From positions 21,627,859 through 21,691,858 of the forward strand of contig OY743184.1 of the NCBI GenBank assembly GCA_963555705.1: a stretch of 64,000 nucleotides of DNA, in the 5' to 3' direction. Source of the stretch: Ligustrum vulgare (Eukaryota > Streptophyta > Magnoliopsida > Lamiales > Oleaceae). Under the pieces are notes generated by a model. It was not told the origin of the DNA, ran no database searches, and saw only the letters and a list, made by a program, of their open reading frames with translations. The stretch's first letter is position 1, and every line of letters starts with the position of its first letter. Shown here in pieces: positions 54,768 through 64,000 of the stretch. The translations under genes were made by a program, and so were the position numbers.

Positions 54768-55409
54768 TGATGAGAATAAACCAATTTTAAAATAAAATCT
54801 CAAAAATGAATTGTAATTGAGAATTGAATTTAGTCTCCAAGAAGCGCAAACACACAATTATAAGAAGTAAATTCTTCTGAAAATGAAATTATATTCTGTG
54901 TTTGAGAGTTGATTTGTTCTTGACTCAAAATATGTTAATTTCTTGCTTTTATACACATTCGTAACTGCATCTCTGAAACAACTTCTTGCTCTCGTAACTG
55001 TCACATTCTACTTAATTGATCTCATTACTCGCATTTCCTCAATAACTGCTTCCCACTATCCAAATGATAATTTCTCTTCTTAGTAACTACCAGATCATGG
55101 ATAATTATGGACAACCACGTGTGATATTGACTGAAACGTGTTGTCATACTATTCCACTAGATGTGATGATTACATGTTCTTTTTCTTTCTTTCCTTTTGG
55201 AACGTGTTTGAATGAAATTTTGTCCAAGGTGCTTGTCCAATCTTGCTTCCCTCGCTTGATTGGGCGAATTCTGATTCACCATATTCACCCTAATTAGGCG
55301 CATTCGCTCCCTATGTCAGGTGGCATATCGCACTGCATATTGATTACGCTAATGACCAAGTGTCTTCATTATCATTGTCTCTATTTCTGTGTTATTTTGT
55401 GTGGCAACA
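54768..55409 (-). mobile_element. LTR of a second Tat-type element
   Basis: On the minus strand it starts TGTTGCCACACAAAATAAC, immediately after a polypurine-like cgtcttagggggtaat, so it is a 3' LTR. A TATA-like tgtgtataaaagc is followed by aactctcaaacac. The far end (candidate near tctcatca) is approximate. No partner LTR in the window. Confidence 0.6.
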
Positions 55410-55830
55410 ATTACCCCCTAAGACGGCTTAATTAATGTCTTAATCATTAATTTAATCGTATTTATTAGTAATATAAGTGAACATTCCCTTATTTCTTTTA
55501 ACACTCAAGGTCTTTTCAAAGTCCCTCACTTTCAGGTTTTATTAAATACTCTTACACTTAGGGTGTAATACCGTTATTACTTACCTATTACTTGACGTTT
55601 CAATCATGTGCCATAACTCCTAACTACAACCAAATACAAGGCTTGAATTTCAATAGACAAAGGCCCTTTTTGGTTTCCATTGATGGATGAACATGTAGCA
55701 TGTGGTATCCCTACAAAAGGGACATCCCCTTCTTCTCACCGTCTATTATTTTGAATGTTCTTCTATTTCTTCTCTGCAACCATAACCTTCTTCCTAAAGT
55801 TTCATTCGTCCCCACTTTACTTCTACGCTA
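55410..55830. other. Tat spacer before the antisense ORF
   Basis: Polypurine tract (complement at 55410-55428), then AT-rich sequence with the phrase gtagcatgtggtatcccta. Leader of the antisense ORF. Confidence 0.4.
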
Positions 55831-56880
55831 ATGGCCTCATCAAACATCCTTACCTTTAGAGTTTCCCAAGATTTACTAGAACAGTCCTTCGTCAATGCTA
55901 ATTATATTTTCCCTTTGAATTTCGGCACATGCCACTTTTTTGGGCCTCATTTTTTAACGATGAAGATGCTACAAGCCCAAATATTTTCAAATTTGCAAGC
56001 TCTTCCCTTTTCAGCTCCATTGGCTCTAGGTCCGATTTACTCTCAGAGTCCAATCAGGACATCATCAAGGTCAGATACCTTCTTCAAAAAATGGCTTAGG
56101 CGTATGGTTTGCTCATCCACCTTACAGGGAAAGGTTCGTGAAGGCTAGTATTTTAGATTCAACCGAATCTTTTTATTTTGACAAATCTCTCTTCCCAATC
56201 ACTCTAAGTTTTTGGTCTGTTGAGTATAACACCTTCATCTTCCCTCTTGGTCCCATTACCATTACTCTACATAATATTAGAGCTCTGACCAGTCTCTCTT
56301 GTATAGGCGAAATCATATGTTCCAACCTTACCTTCACATTAAGGACCCCATTATTGATAAGATGACTTTATCATCATATAAGTCTTTTATTGGACGCTAC
56401 CAAAAGGAAAACTATACCTCTTCTAACACATAACAAGTAGCGTTCGTTCATTATTGATTAGGAAAGTTTGTCATCTGCGATCCTAGCTGCAAACCTTCCA
56501 TAGGGTATTTTCCTCTCTTGAGAAATAGCAGGTGATCATACTTTAGAATTATGTTCTTTTACTTTGGTCGCCATTTATAGCGGTCTGGCCGTTCTCCAAA
56601 ACCAATTTCGTTCTAGCCTTTCCACTTTTGGTTCAGGTCCTTTCTGGCTTGCCTAAATTTTGCAACGTATTTTTTCAACTTAGGGAAGTTTTCACTTACT
56701 TTTACACCATGGAGTCATCGCCTTCTTTTTCAATTTTCATGTGAATCAATGTCCTTTTGTACACCTTTTACCTAAAAACATTTTATTGTTTGTTCTCCTT
56801 CTTTCATCGAAGACTTTAAACTATAATACTTATTATTGTACGACCAACCAAGCCCTTAAAATTTTCAATTTGAAATAAAG
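55831..56880 (+). pseudogene. Antisense ORF of the second Tat element, plant mobile domain
   Basis: Opposite in orientation to its element's LTR, as Tat antisense ORFs are. The ATG at 55831 opens MASSNILTFRVSQDLLEQSF; a frameshift near 56140 is followed by the domain core (FFKKWLRRM, then LFPITLSFWSVEYNTFIFPL, GPITITLHNIRALTSLSC) and, after stops, FVICDPSCKLPIGYFPLLRN and LAVLQNQFRSSLSTFGSGPF. This order (W-rich start, SFW..NTF.FP.GP.TITL, then a CKF..C.PS block) is that of the plant mobile domain, a family found in both host genes and Tat-group elements. The role of the ORF in transposition is unknown. Degraded. Confidence 0.72.
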
Positions 56881-56984
56881 GATTCGGGGAGAAGAGGCGA
56901 ATGCAGCAAAATGTACCACGCTGCTTTCCTCACTTTTGCTTGTTAGTAGAGGTTCAACACAAATAAATCAATTTAGTGTGGATT

Positions 56985-57165
56985 TGGTATTGATTAAAAA
57001 AAGTTTTTTTTTTTTTTAAAATGAGTAGTGATTTTTTGAAGAATAGATGATTGAAATTTGGTTGAAAAATCAAATATTGTGGGCTTGACTTTTAATAGAG
57101 GGTTGAGATTGAGTACTATAGAAAAATGAGAAAATTTTAAAGAGATTGAAACAAGGGTTTAATAA
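56985..57165. mobile_element. Degraded MITE
   Basis: tggatttggtattgattaaa to gaaacaagggtttaata, with the same internal phrase gaatagatgattgaaat and gggcttgacttttaatagagg as the copies near the UGT gene. Confidence 0.5.
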
Positions 57166-57404
57166 TAAACACTATTAATTACAAAACAAATTCAAGAATA
57201 GTGTGGACAATTATTGTTTGTTTGGTAATATTTTTAATTGGTTGTTCATAATTTCACTATTATATATAAATGGCACTTCAAGTTTCACTATTCATAAGGT
57301 AGAAACACATTTTCTTTTGAAGCCAGAAGTGCGTTTTCAACCTTAGGTACAACATACGCTTTTATCTTTTCATATTAAAACACAAATATTGATGGTCGAT
57401 AGAA

Positions 57405-57671
57405 ATGGCGTCATTTGTGAGGTTCCAAAAGTTTCAGTTGGTAGGGTTTACTCTCTTCCACTTCATGGTTGTCGACGAATCGGTAATAGAAAGTGGTCGA
57501 TTCGAGGAGAGCACTGTTATGATTTATGAGCCTGGAGCAGCTGGGATAGTTCACATTGGCTTTGACTCGATTGTATTTTTCGGAGCTTTTGTCCCATTTT
57601 TTATGCTCCTGGAATACAAATTCTCCTTTGTTGATTGTTTCGAGCGTAGGGTTTGGCGAAAAAAGAAGTAA
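57405..57671 (+). CDS. Small open frame in the Helitron 5' region, unrecognised
   Basis: 88 residues from an ATG (MASFVRFQKFQLVGFTLFHF ... KKK) with hydrophobic stretches around FDSIVFFGAFVPFFMLLEY. I recognise no family. It may be chance, or the N-terminus of a captured gene. Confidence 0.2.
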   Translation: MASFVRFQKFQLVGFTLFHFMVVDESVIESGRFEESTVMIYEPGAAGIVHIGFDSIVFFGAFVPFFMLLEYKFSFVDCFERRVWRKKK

Positions 57672-58329
57672 GACGCCACGAGTGGTGGGGGATTGACAGT
57701 GGAGGTGTGAAAATTAGAGGAAACGGGTAGGGAAAGCACTACATTTTCTGTGGTTAAGCGACAGTGCTAGGAATATCGGAGTATTGCAAGCATTTTGCAG
57801 GCTAATTCTGTAGCTGAAAATAAGATTTCAAGGGCCGTGAGTTCAAATCGATGCTTCTTTCCTTTCTTCCATTTTTCTGGGTCTGTAAAGAGCATCTTTC
57901 TCTTTCCTTCTAGATTAATTTTTAAGTGCTTTAATTTATTTTTCCTTTCTATTGGCTATGTAGAGTCCAATCGAAGTTTTGACATGCTTTCATCATCCGC
58001 GTTGCCATGGTGGTGGACTGGTGGTTCTTTACTCCCGAAACCTTCAAAGTTATGTTTTTATTTCATTTATTATTTTTTGTGTGAGCACGCCCGTCGAACT
58101 CTAGATGTTACCGATTCTTCTATTTCAAAAATTCGTTTTAATCTCTTCTTGTCGATGTCATGTTCTTTGAGAAAAGAAAAGATAATTGAATATTTCTATG
58201 TTCTGCTTTTCTGTGTAAAATATGTGGTGTTTGGAGTTTTTGGTTGAATTTTTTGTCAATTTCCAATTGGGTTAGATTTGAAATATACTTTGAATAATTG
58301 AAGGGTTCTAAAGAAAAAGTTTCACATAG

Positions 58330-59118
58330 TTGATCTCAAGTGAAACCTGTTGTTTTATGGAGTCATAAGGGGCATAGTTTTGTTGCGTGGAATCCATCAG
58401 AGTTTGCTCGAGGTTTGATGCCTAAGAATTTCAAGCACAATAATTTCTCCAACTTCATTAGGTTGTTCATTACATATATAAGACCTTTGCTTAGCACAAA
58501 TTCTTAATCCCAAATGTTTAAGTTTTACATCTTACCATCTTTTGTGTAAATATGTATTTTGTGTATGGAAGGCTGGAGTTCGAAATGAAAAATGGCAGAA
58601 AAATTGGAGCCTACTAAATTGATCACTGCTTATTGAATTTATGGATTTTGAATCGGTAAACCATTAATTTCCAACAACAGTTAATGGTGTAGGATCGATA
58701 TTATTAACTAATGTAATCAAGATTTAGGATATATAGTTGAAGTGTCTGAGTGTGTGTAACTTGTTATAATGTCATGAAGAATGAACAGAGATGAGGTTTA
58801 TGGAGTATTAGTCACTAAATAGTTAATTTTGCTCTATAGTCTAAATTTAAGTCTTAACTGGGTTCTTGTGAGATCATTTTACTCAAATTATTTCGTTACA
58901 TTGTGTAGGGTTGATCCTGATCAATGTGACATAGAAACCTATTAAAGAATATTCACATACGTAAACCAATACACAACAATCCGGGTCAAGGAAATGCAAT
59001 TCCATTAAATAACGTAGAAAGAAGAGCTTGAAAAGGAGATTGACAAGCTAAAACAAGAAAAGGCTTTGCTTGAATCAGAGGTTGAGAGGCATGCACATGA
59101 GAATTGGGTTTATGGGTG
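58330..59118 (+). pseudogene. Captured heat-shock transcription factor fragment
   Basis: HSFs bind heat-shock elements through a winged-helix domain. Exon 1 (about 58330-58480) encodes PVVLWSHKGHSFVAWNPSEF, ARGLMPKNFKHNNFSNFIR: compare S.V.W...G.SF.VW.P.EFAR..LPK.FKHNNFSSFVR. An intron of about 430 bp ends at tgtgtag (58911). Exon 2 starts VDPDQ, is partly deleted, then IHIRKPIHNNPGQG and EKEIDKLKQEKALLESEVER, the oligomerisation region; this layout and the KPIH phrase fit class A4/A5 HSFs. Disruptions: 1-base loss before PVVLW, deletion after VDPDQ, a stop in the linker and TGA after WVYG. Activation and C-terminal parts are absent. A fragment, not functional. Confidence 0.78.
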
Positions 59119-59706
59119 AATATGAGATTAGGTCATACACTCTCACAAATGCTTTTGTTAGTGAATGCAATTTATTTTTATGTTTTGAACTTCATTGAGT
59201 AAGTTGAACTTTGTAATAATGTGTCAAACTGATTAGATTCTTCTTTCAGTAATTTTTTTGTCTAGGTATAGATTTCTTGATGGTTGCTTGTGTTTGGGTT
59301 GAACTTGAAAATGGGTTTTTTTAAGGTTTGCTCGTGCTCGCATGCCTAATGCTATTTCAAAAGGAAAAACTCATCATAAACCGTCTTGAAATATTCTTCT
59401 CTTTTGTGCTTTTAAGAGGTGAAAATTATATCTTGCACAATGTGTTGATTGGAGACTTAGGAAGCTTTTAGTGAAGTATTTTGTGTTGAATGTTATACTA
59501 TTTTAGATTCAGACATTTCTCCTCTTTTCTGCATAACTAGATTCTTAACTTTGGCTTTGATCGACTGGTCGCAGATCAATCTCAGTTAAAACTATACTTC
59601 CATTTATTTATTTTAGTTTCATTTTGAAATAGGGAATATTTGGTAACCATTTTAAGAAATAGTTGATTTACTGCAATATTAATTATACCTTGTTTCCTTC
59701 GTACAG

Positions 59707-59749
59707 ATCCTTGGACGTGGTGGAGGCTTTGGTTATAGAAGAGATGCTG
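59707..59749 (+). other. Exon-like block 1 of an unidentified captured gene
   Basis: Bounded by an acceptor (ttccttcgtacag) and a donor (gatgctg|gtattt). Coding in one frame for SLDVVEALVIEEML, in another for ILGRGGGFGYRRDA; the frame is unclear. Confidence 0.35.
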
Positions 59750-60159
59750 GTATTTTGGGTCTTGCTTTTTATATATTGTCATTCATGTTAACAATGATCT
59801 TTAACTTTATTATACAGTCAAGTGGTATAATAATTAATTTTCACTAAGTTAAACATGTTTTTTATTACTTAAAAATGATATCGAGATCCAATTACTTTCA
59901 GAACGAACAACATTCTAAAATTTGAGGCACACAGTATAAATTTTGCTAGCAGTAAGTAATATCATATATGTTAAAATATCACAAGCATGAGATCTTTCAA
60001 ATGATGTGCCTATCTTGCAAATTTATATCGGCCCTATATGTTATCCCCTCTACTATAATTGATGAAAGTGTTCAACCTATATTACAGCATGTCAGGGGTA
60101 CCATTTTGGACCAGTTCTTTTGAATTCTATTTTACAAAGAAATTATGTTGTAGAATTGT

Positions 60160-60187
60160 GATATATATATATATATATATATATATG
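60160..60187. repeat. (TA)n microsatellite
   Basis: About 12-13 TA units in an intron-like region of the Helitron. Confidence 0.9.
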
Positions 60188-60302
60188 TTTTTTTTTTTTT
60201 TTAATTTACAATGCTCTGGTCTTTCATTCTTTCCTTAATGTCATTGTAAGTAAGGTCTGATTTTCACCTTGAACCATATGTTTTCATTTTGAACATCTGT
60301 AG

Positions 60303-60334
60303 GAATTGACAACAGGATATATGGCCTGCAGTAG
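60303..60334 (+). other. Exon-like block 2
   Basis: Acceptor aacatctgtag and donor cagtag|gtacaa. 32 bases; ELTTGYMACSR in the frame that would continue block 1 without a stop. Confidence 0.3.
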
Positions 60335-60568
60335 GTACAAAACAACTAGCAAGCAAGGTTGGTTATTAACAACTTTAATATTTTTATTACTATCAAATTT
60401 TGAATATGTTCTTGATTTCTGATGTCCCTTTTTTTAGACTCAAAAGTTTGAATTGCAACTAATAAAACAAAAAAATTAAGGTTGTGGCCAACCTGAAACG
60501 AAACTGATTGATTATCTACTTTTATAATATTCCGATTTCCTTCTTTTTTTCATTTTTGTTCTATGCAG

Positions 60569-60629
60569 GGCAATCATGTGTTTGAAATCCCAGATGGTTA
60601 CAAATTGAAGACTATGACAAGAAATTCAG
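60569..60629 (+). other. Exon-like block 3
   Basis: Acceptor ctatgcag and donor aattcag|gttcct. Reads GNHVFEIPDGYKLKTMTRNS in one open frame. Not recognised. Confidence 0.35.
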
Positions 60630-61917
60630 GTTCCTATAATTATATAATGTGATATATCATATATCTGGTGCATATAGTTTCTATCTCCGCTTACTTTTGT
60701 CATTCAATATTACAGTAGACTATCATTTTTACATTTAAACCACATGGTCCATTAATCATTCTTGTGATTCATTTGAGCATCTGAAACCCGCACGCAGTTT
60801 ATATTTTTCTCTTCTACATTGGTGTTTCTTTTGGGAATCATGTGTTTGGAGATGGTTACAAATCGTTTATTATATCTCGACCACTCATTTGATCAAGTTG
60901 CAAAGGTTCTTGACATTTGCTTTATGGAGTTTTTATCACACATTTCAATCTTTTCAAAATTGATCATAACTTTGTTTGAAGTCTCTCTTTTGAGTTTTTA
61001 TGTCTGTGTATTGGTAGTTTACATTATTTTTATGCGTTAGTTTTTCCGGGTTTATTTTATCATCCCCCCTTTTCCTATAATAGACTGTGGTTTTAGCAGT
61101 AAAACTCATGCACTATCATACTTCTCTTTTGTTTCAATAAAAATTTGGAGGATTGATTTTTCTTAATAATAAGCTTCGTTTATGATGTGGATTGATGGTT
61201 GGATGCAAAAATCTTGAAGGAGTGGTTTTATTTTATTCTTCTTTGGAGTTTTGCTTTCTTGATTTTCATTAAGTCCTGTTATTTGTTTAAGGTTTCAACT
61301 ACAAATCTTTATACGAATGAAAAGAATATTCCAATTGTGATTTTGGCCAAATAATAATAGCAAAATGTACATCTTAGAAGGAATCATTACTTGACTGTAA
61401 TCTGGTGATTCAAATAACTGTTTGCCTATATGTATTACTTGTGTTCTTTCTCTCTTCTCTTTGTTTATTTTTTTAATAGTAAAAATGTTATCCCGTGTGA
61501 TGAAAACTTGTTTAAAATGAGTATTCAAGTTCAACTGTTAATTGTTTAAAACGAGGTATTCAATTCTATCATTTGCAGACAGTTAGCTCTAGAAGTAAAC
61601 AAAAATCTTATGTCTTGCTATGAGTGCAAAACCCTTTTCTAGAATATCATGTAGTTCAAACAAAGAATTTTGTTTTCCAGATGAAAGGGAACTTGCTATC
61701 TTGATCATCTTTTTCTAAAGCTAAGCACCTTGATTCTTTGCTCCCTTATTGTAAATTTCACGGTTGTGACATTTTATATAGCTCCTGTTCGGTACCGATT
61801 AAAATGTCAGCTACTCGAAGTTTGAATGCCGTGTAATGTTTGCCTTGATAAACTTTGAGCAAGACCACCCTTTCATGTGTAAGTTTGACTAATGGTTGCA
61901 ATGTTATATTTTTACAG

Positions 61918-62031
61918 CAACACCAATGGCGAACGTTGCATATGACCTGCATTATGCTATTAGAGTAGAAGAAGAGTTGGCCATGGAATCAATTCAAAAT
62001 ATGAAGTGAAGAATGCTATCATAGAAAAGGT
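61918..62031 (+). other. Exon-like block 4
   Basis: After the acceptor tatatttttacag; the main frame gives TPMANVAYDLHYAIRVEEEL ... NMK then a stop; a donor-like agaaaag|gtgctgg lies at 62032. Not recognised. Confidence 0.35.
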
Positions 62032-62736
62032 GCTGGTTCTTTCTATTTTTGAAGCATGGTTTCTTTTCAATACACACGTAAAATAAAAGAGTGATGTCTT
62101 TGTCATTGTTCATAATTTTTGTAGCAAAACAACGATGTTTTATGATAATGAATAAATATGAATTTTAGGATTTCATCGCATTTTCTAATTCCTGTGTTCT
62201 TCGAACTATTCCGAACTTCCCCTATATGAAAAAATTGATGTTTTCATTTTCCCCCCAATTTTTTTTCAGCTTTTAGTTTTATGTATATCATGTTTGGTTT
62301 CTTCCTCAATTTTGTGTGTTGGCGCCTCAATTTCCTTGTTGAAGTAGATGTAAAGATGATTATTAACTCTTTTTCTGTTTAAATAGAATTTGCACTTATG
62401 CTAGCTTAGTGCTTTAATTTTAAATTGTCTTTTATTCTTTCTATTACCTTCAAACAAAACATCAATTTTAATATCATGAATATTACTATGTTTCTATCAA
62501 TTTAATTATTTAATATTAATAGTCAATTCTATATTAAAATAACATTTTCCTATTTCCTTTAGAATCTCAATATGAATATATTCTTAAATGGGCCCTAAGT
62601 AAAATTGTATGACTAGGTAAAATTACTTACTCTTAACATTAATCGTTTATGTTTGTATAACATTTTTTCAGTTATAATATCACGCGAATCATCACAAATA
62701 TAAATCGTTACGTGCAACGTACGTGTTCGTTACTAG

Positions 62737-63019
62737 TTTTTAATATAAAATAGCGATGTGAAAACATTTCGTCGATCCCTTTTTTTAAGTGAAAAAGGTG
62801 GGAGAAACTTTGAGAATACAAATTTTTTTAGTGAAAACCCAAAAAATAACTTAGATAAAAAACAAGTTTTACTACAAATGTTGTTTTTAAAGAAGTTTAA
62901 ATACTCTTTGATTTATAAACTGGTTTATTTCAGAGGGTAGTGTTTGGTGACGGTAATAAAATGGATGGGTTCGATGATGCATATATCAATGGGTAAATTT
63001 GGCCGGAGATGGAGATGGA
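62737..63019. other. Spacer ending in a purine-rich tract
   Basis: No gene. The last bases ggccggagatggagatgga are purine-rich and precede a TGTCACGACCC start, as a polypurine tract would. Confidence 0.4.
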
Positions 63020-64000
63020 TGTCACGACCCGTCCCAGATCACCCTACTGGACCTGAAACGTGACGTGTGCCGATGGCAGGCGACAACTAGATGTTGGACC
63101 CACCACCAAAGCAAACTTGACTTTTCTTATCTTTCAGATTCACCTTTTAAATAAATTTGATCCCATACGAATTTATAAAAATTTTGACAGAGTCTCCCCT
63201 ATATTATTGACATAACCAACCTGTAATTCAACGTCACATCCCCAACAATCATGCATAATAATTATAAAGACTTCCCAAAACCTTCCAAACATAACATTAA
63301 CGCAATAAGACAATTGAAATTCTTAGTCAATTCTTTTAATATATACTCATACAACCCATATTACATAATCATCGGGCCTATTACCGACAAGGCCACAAAA
63401 GAATATCACAGCCTATAATATGAGCCCAAAAGATAACTTCTAAATGCTATATCAGAATAGACCATAGAAATGCCTACGTTTAGCTCGTCTGGCGGCGATG
63501 TCTCTATCCAAGCTGCTCAAAATCTGTAACTTTTTCCTATAAGGAAGAGATAAGGAGAAATGTGAGCTTGTAACTCAGTGAGTGGAGTTTATGAAGTAAT
63601 TTCCTTTATAAATCATTTTTGAAAACATAATTTATTTCATAAGCTTTTGCCACTTTAAATCAAATCATCCATGCTAAGAATAATCATAAAGATAGTGGAA
63701 TAATCATCTGTGGCTTAACTGATAAACTGCAATACATAAGAAAATCACACCAAAGGTACCCAACTAAATCATCTGAAATCTGTATCCAGTCATACGCGCG
63801 TATACTATTGAGCACCTCCGTACCCGGCCCAAAGCCCCTCTGGGTACAAAAGTGGGTCCCAAAGACCTCATATATACACCCTTACACACGGGCCATAGGC
63901 CCCCTCCGTGCATAAGAGTGGATCTTAAGATCATCTGAACACGGGCCATAGGCCCCCTCCGTGACAGAGCCTTAAGATCTTAAATAATATCCGCTAGTAC
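63020..64000 (+). mobile_element. Probable start of an LTR, continues off the window
   Basis: Begins TGTCACGACCCGTCCC after a purine tract; TGTCACGACCC starts many plant Ty3 LTRs. Contains repeated units cacgggccataggccccctc at 63887 and 63940, 53 bases apart, and a diverged third near 63816. Its end is outside the window, so the class is not proven. Confidence 0.4.

Larger units (their letters stand above)
57254..62736 (+). mobile_element. Probable gene-capturing Helitron
   Basis: The 3' end is well supported: hairpin tacgtgcaacgtacgtg, then ttcgttaCTAG ending at 62736, followed by T. The proposed 5' end TCACTATTATATATAAATGG resembles the other Helitron starts in this window and the downstream ctattcataagg matches the same place (attattcataagc) in the 7920 Helitron. 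The base before TC is T rather than A, so the 5' end is less sure. It carries a heat-shock factor fragment and several exon-like blocks, on the plus strand. Confidence 0.6.

Noticed and set aside
57795..58247. 150-codon ORF upstream of the HSF exon as a gene
   Set aside because: Phe/Ser-rich, no domain; it could be the HSF leader at most.

Overview
This is a plant nuclear window, almost certainly from a eudicot. It is AT-rich and built mainly of nested transposable elements: Ty3 LTR retrotransposons of the Athila and Tat types, a MULE with a FAR1-like transposase, hAT, Helitron and Stowaway elements, and tRNA-derived SINE-like sequences. Intron signals and plant-only protein families fit this (UGT90A-type glycosyltransferase, plant mobile domain, class A heat-shock factor). 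I cannot name the species. The only gene that looks intact is a single-exon UDP-glycosyltransferase at 51584-53020; every transposon gene seen is broken.

Layout. 1-868: tail of a Copia-like element. 869-8575: an old hAT element with degenerate TIRs and an 8-bp TSD (6/8), filled by a head-to-tail array of three minus-strand Helitrons (1550-2754, 2755-3323, 3324-7920); its own transposase C-terminus survives at 7930-8321. 8861-9801: a foldback MULE-type MITE with a perfect 10-bp TSD. About 10980-25255: a decayed Tat-lineage element with an integrase (11488-13310), an antisense ORF (13850-20097) and a split 3' LTR. It has been invaded by two TGATG...CATCA LTR elements (14012-17247 and 20932-24610) and two hAT MITEs (12116-12882 and 18273-18600). 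26101-28224: a hAT MITE and a Stowaway MITE. 29711-30102: a Helitron 3' terminus and a SINE.

About 32240-37778: a MULE with a transposase pseudogene, preceded by a perfect 23-bp hairpin, and a divergent antisense gene resembling DUF1985/Ulp1-associated MULE genes. It is cut by an Athila-type element (37779-48898) that itself holds a solo LTR (43606-44388) with a perfect 5-bp TSD. 48899-51110: diverged tandem repeats, a proline-rich-protein pseudogene, a 314-bp tandem duplication and a tRNA-like element. 51499-53068: the UGT gene with TATA box and poly(A) signal, followed by a MITE cluster. 54768-56880: a second Tat-type remnant (LTR plus antisense ORF). 57254-62736: a probable gene-capturing Helitron with pieces of a heat-shock transcription factor and several unidentified exons. 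63020-64000: the start of another LTR-like sequence.

Most unusual: (i) two kinds of reiterated CG-rich palindromes in LTRs, TTACGGCCGTAA in one set and CCACGCGATCGCGTGG in another, the second shared by LTR families that prime from different tRNAs; (ii) an LTR element ending in an extra inverted LTR copy inside one TSD; (iii) a three-unit Helitron array in a hAT element; (iv) a Helitron carrying HSF exons. No coordinated host pathway is present; the window is best read as a record of insertion layers around one glycosyltransferase gene.
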